Shown: in pieces, positions 44,145 through 52,787 of the stretch
Layout: each line of letters starts with the position of its first letter
Numbering within the stretch: the stretch's first letter is position 1
NCBI GenBank assembly: GCA_024225635.1
Contig: JAAEMK010000889.1
Location: 62,001 to 126,000, forward strand
Length of the DNA stretch: 64,000 nucleotides
Reading direction: 5' to 3'
From: Desulfobacteraceae bacterium
Lineage (GTDB): Bacteria; Desulfobacterota; Desulfobacteria; Desulfobacterales; Desulfobacteraceae
The notes under the pieces: generated by a model
What the model was told of the DNA's origin: nothing
Database searches by the model: none
Seen by the model: only the letters and a program-made list of their open reading frames with translations
Program-made: the position numbers and the translations under genes

Positions 44145-44474
44145 TTAACGACTGAGCCTGTAACTGACCAATCTGTTAATGCTCACGCCGGACTCTGCCG
44201 CCTGAATAGCGATGCTGCGATGAACTTCCGGGGGAACGCGAACCGTAAATTTGCCGCTATAGTTTTTAACAGCAATTGGTTGTGGAACATCCTCGCCATT
44301 TTCTTTCATGTCTTCAACGACTTCAGCCACAAGATTGCGTATTCCCTTTAAAGCTGATTCCGGAGTGTCGGAAAGCCAGCTCAAGCTATGAAATTCCGCG
44401 CAGAGCCCCACATATTCTTTGTCATCTTCCGACCAGGAGACCCGGTATGTATAGTGATCATCTTTTAGTGGCAT
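44145..44474 (-). CDS. hicB: HicB family antitoxin
   Basis: 109 residues from the ATG at 44472-44474, six bases after GGAGG; the gene overlaps hicA by 17 bases. The N-terminal half is the partially degraded RNase H-like fold of HicB (YTYRVSWSEDDKEYVGLCAEF). The C-terminus (KFTVRVPPEVHRSIAIQAAESGVSINRLV) is a ribbon-helix-helix DNA-binding segment. HicB neutralises HicA and represses the operon; a fitting palindrome lies in the hicA promoter. Confidence 0.9.
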   Translation of the reverse strand: MPLKDDHYTYRVSWSEDDKEYVGLCAEFHSLSWLSDTPESALKGIRNLVAEVVEDMKENGEDVPQPIAVKNYSGKFTVRVPPEVHRSIAIQAAESGVSINRLVSYRLSR

Positions 44475-44718
44475 TTTCAACCTCCAATCTTTCTATGGCT
44501 TTAAGCACCTGCTTCACCTGGTAAGCTTTGGCTTTCCCTTTATGATTTTGAATATTAACCCGCGGATCACCCTGCCAAGGCGTTTTATAAACCCGATGAC
44601 TACTGCCGGACTGCCTCGCCATGCCGAAATAATAATCGCAAACTTTGCACAGCTCTAAGAATCGAACATTTGCAGGATTTTGTTTCAGCTGCTTTAAAAT
44701 ATCTTCAATTTGCCCCAT
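44458..44718 (-). CDS. hicA: HicA family toxin (mRNA interferase)
   Basis: 86 residues with a double-stranded-RNA-binding-like fold; the catalytic His is probably His41 in GSSHRVYK. The C-terminal half (KGKAKAYQVKQVLKAIE) matches HicA. It would cleave mRNA when free of HicB. No Shine-Dalgarno sequence precedes the ATG. The -10 element ends seven bases before the ATG, so the transcript is predicted to be leaderless. It is somewhat longer than the classic 60-residue HicA, but similar long forms exist. Confidence 0.85.
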   Translation of the reverse strand: MGQIEDILKQLKQNPANVRFLELCKVCDYYFGMARQSGSSHRVYKTPWQGDPRVNIQNHKGKAKAYQVKQVLKAIERLEVENATKR

Positions 44719-44724
44719 ACAAAT

Positions 44725-44752
44725 ATAATATCACTATTGATACCAATGTCAA
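44725..44752 (-). promoter_or_regulatory. hicAB promoter with internal palindromic operator
   Basis: Minus strand: TTGACA (44747-44752), 16-base spacer, TATTAT (44725-44730). The palindrome TATCA-N4-TGATA (44729-44742) spans the spacer and the edge of the -10, a natural site for repression by the ribbon-helix-helix HicB. Confidence 0.65.
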
Positions 44753-44774
44753 TTTTTGATGGTTGTTTATAAAT

Positions 44775-44821
44775 AAAAAAAAATGCCATAACCATGAGTC
44801 TTCCTTTCATAGTTATGGCAT
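44775..44821 (-). terminator. Strong intrinsic terminator of motB-motA
   Basis: A 15-base-pair stem with one G-U pair (44783-44797 with 44807-44821, nine-base loop) is followed on the minus strand by nine T residues. It lies 31 bases after the motA stop and insulates hicAB. Confidence 0.9.
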
Positions 44822-44852
44822 CCATATGGAACATATTCTACCGGAACAGGTA

Positions 44853-45800
44853 TCAGACCAGCTGTTTTTCAACCGCCTCCCGATTTTCAATCGGTTCCAA
44901 TTTTTCAACCGGTTTTCGCTTTTTAACCGTACGGGGAATGTCATCCCCGTTAAAGCCTTCTTCCTCACCCTGCACTTCAAACTTCTGGCGAATTTTCTCA
45001 AGGGAGATCAGCTCACCTTTTCGGGCGGAGGGGGTGAGAAATGATTTCAGCTTGCGCTCAAGCATCCTGGGATGAAGATCCCCTGCAATGGCGATCACCC
45101 CTTCGGTGATAATCTTCTGGAGCATGAGTTCCTGAACGGTTCTCTCCCTGATGTTGGCAAGAAACGGCAGGAAAATAAAGTTAGCCAGGACAATTCCGTA
45201 GAGGGTGGATGTAAGGGCAATGGGAACGGTTGACATGATCACGGCGGAATCGCCGACACCGGCCAGCATGCCGATCAACCCCACAACACTTCCCACAAGC
45301 CCGAAGGCGGGAGCCACATCTGCCATGGTCTTGAGGACCCTGCCGGTCTCATCCCGGCGCATCCGGAAAAAATACATCTCAGCGTTGAGGACCTCCCGTA
45401 ACTGGGCCTGGTTATACCCATCCACCATAAAACCGATGGCCTGGCGCAGAAAAACAATCGTGGTCTCCTCCTCATCCCGCTGAAGAGATAAAATCCCCTT
45501 CAACCTGCGCTTAACAGATAGATCCACCAGGATTTCAACAATGTCGTCCGGGGTTTTAAGCTCCTTGCCATAGGAGGTGAACAAGACCTTGATAAGAATC
45601 GTCAGACGCTCCATCCTGTAACTGAGAAGCGTTGCCCCAAGGGTCCCGCCCAAAACAATAATAAAACCCGACAAATTCAGATAAAGCCCTATATGGCCGT
45701 GAATGATAAAGCCCATACAAAAAAGTGCGATGCAAAACATCAACCCGATGATATTTTTCTTACCGTGGGCCCAAAGAGACCGTGCTTTATGATTATCCAT
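44853..45800 (-). CDS. motA: Flagellar motor stator subunit MotA-like (MotA/TolQ/ExbB family)
   Basis: 315 residues from the ATG at 45798-45800, overlapping the upstream motB stop by eight bases. Four membrane segments: two near residues 15-60, two around 165-220, with the conserved proline-containing FGLVGSVVGLIGML and PIALTSTLYGIVLANFIFLP segments. A C-terminal cytoplasmic extension of about 45 residues is highly charged. It forms the ion channel with MotB. The motB-motA order is reversed relative to E. coli. Ion specificity is not decided. Confidence 0.9.
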   Translation of the reverse strand: MDNHKARSLWAHGKKNIIGLMFCIALFCMGFIIHGHIGLYLNLSGFIIVLGGTLGATLLSYRMERLTILIKVLFTSYGKELKTPDDIVEILVDLSVKRRLKGILSLQRDEEETTIVFLRQAIGFMVDGYNQAQLREVLNAEMYFFRMRRDETGRVLKTMADVAPAFGLVGSVVGLIGMLAGVGDSAVIMSTVPIALTSTLYGIVLANFIFLPFLANIRERTVQELMLQKIITEGVIAIAGDLHPRMLERKLKSFLTPSARKGELISLEKIRQKFEVQGEEEGFNGDDIPRTVKKRKPVEKLEPIENREAVEKQLV

Positions 45801-46608
45801 TATTGACCGTCCTGTTTTTTGATTGAGACCCAACGCCGGCAACCGGATCTACATAGGGTCTTTCTTTCATTAAAATAATCTCCACCCTTCGGTTGAGGGA
45901 ACGATTGCGAGCGGTGTTATTTGGCACCAGGGGCTGAAGCGAGGCATGCCCGGACACGAAGAACCGATCCTCAGCCACCCCCACGTCTTTGATCAAATAC
46001 CTTGCAACCCTGCACGCCCTTGCCGTTGAAAGCTCCCAGTTTGAAGAATAAAGCTCCGAATGGTTGGGCATGCTGTCGGTATGGCCGATCACATTGACAA
46101 TGAATGAATTTTCCTGGAGAATCTTCCCGATCTGGTTGAGCCGCCACCGGGCTTCGGGTTTGAGATCGGCCTTCCCCACGTCAAAGAACAGGTCTCCGGC
46201 AAGGGAGATCCTGACCGCCCTGTCCTCGACAAGGTCCACCTTGGCGCCTTCCACAAACTCATCCAGGACGGCCTGGCGTGTCTGGTTGAAAATCTCAGAT
46301 GGCTTGTCATGGAGATTCACCTCAACGATTTCCCCGGAATCCGGTTCGGAAACGGTGTTGGCGCCGGGGCCGGGCCCGAACCTGAGCTCCCTGCTTCCTG
46401 CCTGGTAGACATAGAGAATCACAAAAAATATAAACATGGTCATCATGAGATCCGACCAGGACACAGACCAGAGATGGCTCTTGTCCCGGTCTGAATAGGT
46501 CAGCAGATCTACTGAAAATGGATCCAAGCTCTGTTCGGAAAACGACTGAGAAGCCCCTTTCTCCAGAGCAGCGCCTGCTTTTTTTACCGTGTGTCTCATT
46601 TTTTCCAT
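45793..46608 (-). CDS. motB: Flagellar motor stator subunit MotB-like, OmpA-domain protein
   Basis: 271 residues from the ATG at 46606-46608, just after GGAGGAAGG; a second ATG nine bases on is equally possible. One transmembrane helix (about residues 50-70) carries the proton/sodium-binding Asp53 in SWSDLMMTMFIFF. A periplasmic OmpA-like domain (NVIGHTDSMPN, GHASLQPLVPN, RNRSLNRRVEI) anchors to peptidoglycan. A run of seven G then TGGAGG forms the leader just upstream on the minus strand. It is coupled to motA. Confidence 0.92.
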   Translation of the reverse strand: MEKMRHTVKKAGAALEKGASQSFSEQSLDPFSVDLLTYSDRDKSHLWSVSWSDLMMTMFIFFVILYVYQAGSRELRFGPGPGANTVSEPDSGEIVEVNLHDKPSEIFNQTRQAVLDEFVEGAKVDLVEDRAVRISLAGDLFFDVGKADLKPEARWRLNQIGKILQENSFIVNVIGHTDSMPNHSELYSSNWELSTARACRVARYLIKDVGVAEDRFFVSGHASLQPLVPNNTARNRSLNRRVEIILMKERPYVDPVAGVGSQSKNRTVNNG

Positions 46609-47638
46609 CCTTCCTCCACCCCCCCAAAAAAATTGACAAAAACCGCCAACATCGGAAATACATTTAACATCGACAGCCACGGGTTTCCCCTTTAGCATTC
46701 GAGCGATATAGCCCGGAACAAACCGTTGCAGTCCCCCGCCTTATCACCCCATGGGGGACATACAAGCAACAACCGTTCCAAATAAACTACAATGTCATTC
46801 TTTTATTAACACCAGCCTGCCCCATATTTTTTGGGGCAAACAGACCTGCGTCACCGATAACTGTAAAATTCATGTGCTTTTCAGAAAGCACCCATCTTTC
46901 CCCCTCATTTTTTTTTATTTAAACATTTCATTTTAACACTCAAATTTCCGATGATACTTTTTGCAGAAGCCAACATATATAAAGGAGATGGCATAAATTT
47001 CACCGACACGTTCAAATCGGTTCTTTGATGGTCTTCGCTCATTCCCTACGGTTAAACCGGGAACGTTCCAGGCAAGAACTTGCATCCCCCCCCCCGATCA
47101 AAGCAAAGGAGAGGAGCCAGAGCCACTTGTACCGAGAACATAAAATGCCTCCACCTCACAAATTGGAATATTTATTGCAATATTTGATCTTATATTACAT
47201 TTAATCTATAAAAAGAGGCAAAAAAAGATACAAACACAACGAAAAAGGAAAAAAACGTTATTTTTTTGACATTATGTTTAACAACCGCCAAATTATTGAC
47301 CAGATAGAAGGACTGTTTCCCGGCAGGTCATCTGTCACTGGAATTTTCAACGAATGAGGGACCTCATGATCCGATCGATTCACACAACCAGATTGATCAT
47401 GAATGGCCACTTTACCCCCATGACACGGGGGGCAGGCCGCATGTTCGACCAAAAAACATTGTATTTCCCTACACTTGACACTACTATGAGTTCGGTAGCA
47501 TCAACTATAAACTCGTTAGACAAAAGACCGTCTTGTTTTTAGATCAATCCATGGCTGATCAGAAAGGTTATTAGGCTCAAAAAAAATGAAATGCCAAAGT
47601 ATCAGCCACCTTAACCAAAGTTCCCTGGAGATATCACC
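46609..47638. other. Long intergenic region before the glycosylation locus
   Basis: About 1 kb without a convincing gene. Short reading frames at 46751-46936 and 47354-47542 lack ribosome-binding sites and protein-like composition. The region holds a C7A7 tract (46619-46632), a C9 tract (47086-47094), a possible structured RNA (47023-47102), AT-rich stretches (47160-47275), and several TTGACA-like boxes without good -10 partners. It marks the boundary between housekeeping genes and the surface-glycan locus. Confidence 0.6.
47023..47102 (+). ncRNA. Possible structured RNA element of unknown class
   Basis: CTTTGAT (47023-47029) pairs with ATCAAAG (47096-47102). The enclosed stretch carries three small palindromes: CGGTTAAACCG (47049-47059), GGAACGTTCC (47060-47069) and GCAAGAACTTGC (47072-47083), then nine C residues. 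It resembles a multibranched fold, but each element is short. No known riboswitch core was recognised. Confidence 0.25.
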
Positions 47639-50524
47639 ATGCATCCCGAGCTTACAGACTTTTTTACCACAAACCTTGAACTGCTAAAAAAACATCACCC
47701 CAAGGTATGGGAACAGATGACAGAAAATCCGCCGGAACCATTGGGTTCCATTTCCTACGCCCCCAACGGCAGCCCCAACCTTACGGTGACCAATAGTCAA
47801 GGCACGGCAGTCACGTTACACGATGAAACAACACCGGACATGGAAGCAGCGGTTTTTCTGAAAAAAATACGGGAAAACCACACTGGTTTTGCAGCTATCC
47901 TTGGCATGGGACTTGGGTATGCAACTTTGGATATATTAAAAAATCGCCCCAATCTCCAGTATCTGGCCATTTTCGAACTGGAACCGGGTATTTTTTTCCA
48001 AGCATTGAAACATATGGATCTTTCCCCGATATTGACCGAGCCCCGGATACTCCTGCGCATTGGCTCGGAAGTCCCAATACATGAGGCTATTGCAACGGCC
48101 CACCGTACCCTTCAGCTCGAAGATGCGGAAGTCTTCCATCACAGTCCCTCCTTCCAATTCAATCCAACAGGATATCATCAACTGAAAGATGACCTTTATT
48201 CCCATCTGAACACCCTTAACGTTGGAGGAGCAACCACCCGGGCATATGGCAAAGATTTTTTCAACAACCGATTCAAACACATCACCACCATCCATCACCA
48301 TCTCCTGCTTGAGCAGATGCAGGACAAGTTTGCAGGTGTACCCGCGATCCTTGTGGCGGGCGGTCCTTCCCTTGACAAAAACATCCATCTGCTGCCCCAA
48401 ATTCAGGAGAAGGCTGTCATTATTGCAGTTGACACTGTACTCCCGACCCTTTTAAAGCATGGAGTCCACCCCCATTTCCTGACATCTATCGACCCGTCCA
48501 ACCTAACCTATGAAAAATTTGCAGATGTGATACCAAAGGCAAAAGACATCGCCCTCATATGCTCATCCTGGGTCAACCCCCTCACGCCAAAGGCGTTTCC
48601 GGCGGACCAGACATTCTGGACCTTTACGAAGACCCCCGTAGAGGCATGGGTCAACTCTCTGCTTGAAGGAAAGATCTCAACCGGGGGGTCCAGTACGGTT
48701 GCACACTTGAATCTCATTTCCGCCGACATGCTCGGCTGTGACCCTATCATCTTTATGGGCCAGGACCTTGCTTATTCAGGTTCGGCGACCCATGCCACAG
48801 ATGCCGTACTCCACGGCTCGGCCCCCACGAAAAGAATAAAAGGCAATGAAGAGGGAACAACCGTCATGGGCACTGACGGAAAGATCCTACGCACAAACCG
48901 GTCTTTTTTGAGTATGAAGAAGCATTTTGAAGCAGCAATCGCCAGTTCCGGCAAAACTCACATAAATGCAACCGAGGGCGGAGCGCATATTGAAGGAACC
49001 GAAATTCTTGCCCTGCAAGAGGTCATAGACACACACTGCACAGCACAGGTCGACACCACCCGACGCCTCAAAAAATATTATACTGATATCAAGCCCCCCT
49101 CCTCCCAAAAGCTGCTTGTTGAATTCAACAGCATACATTCGAAAACCATGAAATTAAACAGAGTTATCGAAAAAGCCGACAAGCTTAGCAGCTCTTTGCT
49201 AAAGAAGGTGGCAAAACTGCAAAATTCAGGGCCAGGCATCAAATCTTTCAGCATGCTTCCCCGTCAAATTCAGCAACAAATCCATACAGTCGACCATCTA
49301 CACGGAACTCTTGATAACGCTCTGGATGTATGGACAATTGTCGAAGAAATTACCATGGAGGGATTAAAACAGAGTGAGCGCCAACGGCAAGAGATTGCCA
49401 CACTCCAAAATGATCCGAACAATTATAGCCTGTGGCTCACAAAAAATCTCAACCGCTTAATTGACATAAACAAAATAAGAAAAGAGACACTGAGCTTATT
49501 AGCAGGCAACCTGAAAATGGTCACCTCTTTCCACAAGGAAGAAAGCACTCTTTTAAAAAAAATAGAAAAGAATCTTCTGAAAAAAGAAAACAACTTGGAG
49601 CTTGTCCGGCTCTATATGGGTTCTAAGGACTATTATCTAGCCAAACAGGTCGTTGAAAGACTCCGCGAAGCCATACCGAAATCAGGAGAAGTTTTTTTCC
49701 ACCTTGGCTGCATAGCCGCACAATTTGCAGATCATGAAAAAGCGGCAGAGTATTTCCGAATAAGTGAAGAACTGGACTCGAGGTTCACCAGTGAAATTAC
49801 CGATTATTTGCATGGCCTCGCGGATGAACTTATGTCCTTTGCTGCGTATTTCAATATCGTGCCAGGTTATCAAGCGAGTGAAAAACACATGCTTCTCAAG
49901 GGGCTAAGATATTGTCCGACCCACAAAAAACTCAGCATCGGATTGAAAAACATTTGCAAAAAAGAGTTGAAAGAAATCAAGTCAGCCCTGAATGCAAACA
50001 ATTATCAAAAAGCAGCCCCTTTGATCAACGAATGGTATCAGACCATTATCAAGCCGGACCATTCAACGAGCAGCTTGCCGGCAGAACTCATGGGTGAGAT
50101 ATTCTTGAATCATGGAAAACTTCAGTTAGCAGACAACAACTTTCCTGAAGCTCTTGCAAGTTTGAAGAAGGCCATGAGCCATTCCCCCCTTGACCATGAC
50201 ATTCATTCGATCACCATCGAAACGCTGTTTGCCAAAGGGGATTTCGATGAAGGGATTGAAATGCTTAACAAAGCAATTTCAATGGACAATAACTTCGCAT
50301 TCTATTGGGAAACAATCGGTGACAGCTTACAGGCAGACGGACAAAAGGAAGATGCAATCCTCGCTTATGAACGTTGTTTCATACATCTTCCTGACAATAT
50401 CCACATACTCAAAAAGATGGGAGACTGCTACATGGCCACAAATCAACTGGAGGCGGCCAAGGCGGCCTACCAACAGCTGAAAACTGAATTAGAAAAAGGT
50501 AACTCAGCAAGGCCGAACTTGTGA
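47639..50524 (+). CDS. Maf-type motility accessory glycosyltransferase (DUF115) with C-terminal repeats
   Basis: 961 residues. The N-terminal half resembles the Maf/MAF_flag10 family, with a GMGLGYATLDIL nucleotide-binding-like segment near residue 95 and the 6-hydroxymethylpterin-kinase-like domain (AGGPSLDKN near residue 240, STGGSSTVAH and FMGQDLAYSG near 350-380). Maf proteins transfer nonulosonic acids onto flagellin in the cytoplasm. The C-terminal 300 residues look like TPR helices (YLAKQVVERLREAIPKSGEVF and later YWETIGDSLQADGQKEDAI), perhaps binding the acceptor. The ATG follows GGAGA. Downstream nonulosonate genes fit the role. Flagellin itself is not in the window. Confidence 0.85.
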   Translation: MHPELTDFFTTNLELLKKHHPKVWEQMTENPPEPLGSISYAPNGSPNLTVTNSQGTAVTLHDETTPDMEAAVFLKKIRENHTGFAAILGMGLGYATLDILKNRPNLQYLAIFELEPGIFFQALKHMDLSPILTEPRILLRIGSEVPIHEAIATAHRTLQLEDAEVFHHSPSFQFNPTGYHQLKDDLYSHLNTLNVGGATTRAYGKDFFNNRFKHITTIHHHLLLEQMQDKFAGVPAILVAGGPSLDKNIHLLPQIQEKAVIIAVDTVLPTLLKHGVHPHFLTSIDPSNLTYEKFADVIPKAKDIALICSSWVNPLTPKAFPADQTFWTFTKTPVEAWVNSLLEGKISTGGSSTVAHLNLISADMLGCDPIIFMGQDLAYSGSATHATDAVLHGSAPTKRIKGNEEGTTVMGTDGKILRTNRSFLSMKKHFEAAIASSGKTHINATEGGAHIEGTEILALQEVIDTHCTAQVDTTRRLKKYYTDIKPPSSQKLLVEFNSIHSKTMKLNRVIEKADKLSSSLLKKVAKLQNSGPGIKSFSMLPRQIQQQIHTVDHLHGTLDNALDVWTIVEEITMEGLKQSERQRQEIATLQNDPNNYSLWLTKNLNRLIDINKIRKETLSLLAGNLKMVTSFHKEESTLLKKIEKNLLKKENNLELVRLYMGSKDYYLAKQVVERLREAIPKSGEVFFHLGCIAAQFADHEKAAEYFRISEELDSRFTSEITDYLHGLADELMSFAAYFNIVPGYQASEKHMLLKGLRYCPTHKKLSIGLKNICKKELKEIKSALNANNYQKAAPLINEWYQTIIKPDHSTSSLPAELMGEIFLNHGKLQLADNNFPEALASLKKAMSHSPLDHDIHSITIETLFAKGDFDEGIEMLNKAISMDNNFAFYWETIGDSLQADGQKEDAILAYERCFIHLPDNIHILKKMGDCYMATNQLEAAKAAYQQLKTELEKGNSARPNL

Positions 50525-50596
50525 CCAAACCCGATCTCTTTTATATGACGGGCCCAATACAATTCTTTAAAGAGGATTAAGATCAGGAGATACCAA

Positions 50597-51856
50597 ATGC
50601 AGGATTCTGTTTTTGAGGATATTCAGAAGCAATATCAGTACATCATTCAAAATAGCGGATTTTATAAAAAGAAATTCCAGGACATTGTTTCCATGGAAAA
50701 AAAGGACGACTTTTTTAAACTTCCTTTCACAACAAAAACCGAGGTGCTTTCAGATCAGGAAAAGCACCCCCCCTTCGGGGCAAATATCTGTGTTCCCGCA
50801 GGTAAAATTTCACGCATTCATAAAACTTCGGGAACGACAAATAAGCCCGTAATGATCGCCATGACAAAAAGGGATATTGAATATACTGTTGAAGCTGGTT
50901 CGGCCTGTTTCAGAGCGTCCGGATTAACGCCCGATGATATTGTCATACATTGTCTGAACTATAATATGTGGGCAGGAGGATACACGGATCATCAAAGTTT
51001 GGAAAAAACCGGGGCCACGGTTGTCCCGTTTGGCGTTGGGAATTCGAGGCTTTTAATTGAAACCATTTTGCAACTTAATGCCACGGCCATTCATTGTACT
51101 CCTTCATATTTATCAAAACTGGAATATTTATTAAGGGAAGAATTCGATCGATTGCCAGGGGATCTGCCGTTGAGATTAGGATTATTTGGTGCGGAGTCAG
51201 GATTGCAGCATAGGAATTTTCGGCAGCAGATTGAGCGAACCTGGGAATTAAAAGCGATGAATGCCAATTATGGCATGTCCGAGGTTTTCAGCATATTCGG
51301 AGCCGAATGTGAGCACCAAAGAGGAATGCATTTCATGGGTGGGAATGCACTTTATCCTGAACTTATCGATCATAAAACATCCTCCTCGCTTAAAATTGAA
51401 GAAGGCGCCATGGGGGAACTTGTTTTAACCAATCTGTATCGCGAAGCCCAGCCGCTATTCCGGTATCGAAGCGGTGATATTATCAGGATTCTTGACATGA
51501 AATGCCCTTGCGGCCGTTCAAGTTTTCGATTTGAGATCATGGGGCGCACAGATGATATGCTGGTGATTAAGGGATTAAATATTTTCCCAGGCAGCATTGA
51601 ACATATTGTGAACCAATATGTCGATCACATTTCAAACACCTATCAGATACTGGTAAGCAAAACAAATCCCATAGAAGACATTAAGTTAGTGCTCGAATTA
51701 AAGAAAGGAAACACGATTCAAGAAAGCCAGTTGATGAAAAACGTTACGGATGATTTCGTGGAAAACTTAGGAATCAGCCCGCGGATTGAATTCGTTCATG
51801 AAGGAGTTCTACCTCGAACAGAAGGAAAATCAAAAAAATTCCAACGAATACTATAG
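50597..51856 (+). CDS. PaaK-like adenylate-forming ligase
   Basis: 419 residues of the phenylacetate-CoA ligase-like AMP-forming family. The phosphate-binding loop HKTSGTTNKP is at residues 76-85, YGMSE near 230 and the hinge GRTDDMLVIKGLNIFP near 315. A CxCGR cysteine pair (MKCPCGRSS) is typical of the PaaK group. It should activate a carboxylate to an acyl-adenylate and perhaps a thioester; the substrate is unknown. AGGAG precedes the ATG. It leads a tight set with an acyltransferase and a KamA-like aminomutase, so a beta-amino acid is a tempting but unproven substrate. Confidence 0.85.
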   Translation: MQDSVFEDIQKQYQYIIQNSGFYKKKFQDIVSMEKKDDFFKLPFTTKTEVLSDQEKHPPFGANICVPAGKISRIHKTSGTTNKPVMIAMTKRDIEYTVEAGSACFRASGLTPDDIVIHCLNYNMWAGGYTDHQSLEKTGATVVPFGVGNSRLLIETILQLNATAIHCTPSYLSKLEYLLREEFDRLPGDLPLRLGLFGAESGLQHRNFRQQIERTWELKAMNANYGMSEVFSIFGAECEHQRGMHFMGGNALYPELIDHKTSSSLKIEEGAMGELVLTNLYREAQPLFRYRSGDIIRILDMKCPCGRSSFRFEIMGRTDDMLVIKGLNIFPGSIEHIVNQYVDHISNTYQILVSKTNPIEDIKLVLELKKGNTIQESQLMKNVTDDFVENLGISPRIEFVHEGVLPRTEGKSKKFQRIL

Positions 51857-51866
51857 GATGGAAGTC

Positions 51867-52787
51867 ATGTACCAATTAAAATTTCCAGGGAATTATGCAT
51901 CGGAGATTGCAGGTTTTTTAAATTCAACATTGAGGGGAAATGATTTTCTTGTAAAATATCCGGCCTCGCGTAACAATTTTAAGGAAGAGTCGTTTTTTTT
52001 CCTTGCCAAAAATGAGGAGCTCCCCCAAGAGCGACTGAAACAATTCAAGAATGTCTTATTGCTGACAGAAAGAGAGATTCCGGAACTCGAAGAGTATGCC
52101 TCTTATATTGTTGTCAACAAATCGCGTATTGCCTTTATGGAAGTGGTTAATGAATTTTATGTGCAATTCGATGTTGTTCAGATTGCACCCACGGCCAAGA
52201 TTCATGAACACGCTTCTTTGGGAAGAGGTGTATATGTTGGCGAGCATGCGGTAATCGGGCCGGATGTTTCGATTGGGAACAACACAAAAGTTTTAAACAA
52301 TGTAGTGATATCCGGAAGGGTAGAAATCGGTGACAATTGTTTAATCAAGGACAATACCACGATTGGCAGTGAAGGATTTGATTTTGATTATGATGAAGAA
52401 GGCAGATTAATCCATAGTCCTCAGATTGGAAAAATTATCATCGGCAACAATGTCTGGATAGGAGCTAATTCGTCTATTGAAAGTTCTACAATTGACAATA
52501 CAGTCATTGAAGACAATGTAAAAATAGATGATCTTGTTCAAATAGGGGGACATTGTACGATTCAAAAGACCACCATGATAACGGCGGGCGTTATCGTCAG
52601 CCGTCAGGTGACTATCGGGCCAAATTGTTTATTATCCCCGAATGTTTCTGTCCGGGAATTTATTGAAATAGAAGAGAATGTTACGGTTGGAATCGGATCG
52701 GTGGTCGTGAAGGATTTACCGGCCAATGGAGTATATGTGGGCAATCCAGCCAAATTGCTGCGTAAAAAAGGGAGTGCGACATGCTGA
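51867..52787 (+). CDS. LpxD-like left-handed beta-helix acyltransferase
   Basis: 306 residues from the ATG at 51867, with AGGA eight bases upstream; an ATG at 51858 is the alternative. The N-terminal 110 residues resemble the uridine-binding domain of LpxD. From about residue 110 a chain of hexapeptide repeats (IAPTAKIHEHASLGRGVYVG and similar) forms a beta-helix, ending VKDLPANGVYVGNPAKLLRK, which is typical of sugar acyl- or acetyltransferases. LpxD itself acylates UDP-3-acyl-GlcN for lipid A, but here the neighbours are a ligase and an aminomutase, suggesting transfer of an unusual acyl group to a nucleotide sugar. Confidence 0.82.
   Translation: MYQLKFPGNYASEIAGFLNSTLRGNDFLVKYPASRNNFKEESFFFLAKNEELPQERLKQFKNVLLLTEREIPELEEYASYIVVNKSRIAFMEVVNEFYVQFDVVQIAPTAKIHEHASLGRGVYVGEHAVIGPDVSIGNNTKVLNNVVISGRVEIGDNCLIKDNTTIGSEGFDFDYDEEGRLIHSPQIGKIIIGNNVWIGANSSIESSTIDNTVIEDNVKIDDLVQIGGHCTIQKTTMITAGVIVSRQVTIGPNCLLSPNVSVREFIEIEENVTVGIGSVVVKDLPANGVYVGNPAKLLRKKGSATC

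Noticed and set aside
46660..46760. Possible cyclic-di-GMP riboswitch in the motB leader (GAAACCCGTGGC-like stretch)
   Set aside because: The invariant GEMM core elements were not found in order; resemblance is limited to a few bases.
46751..46936. 61-codon frame in the 1-kb intergenic region
   Set aside because: No Shine-Dalgarno sequence and an unlikely residue composition; probably chance in AT-rich DNA.
47354..47542. 62-codon frame upstream of the Maf gene
   Set aside because: Although GAGGGA precedes the ATG, the peptide has no recognisable features and there is no further support.
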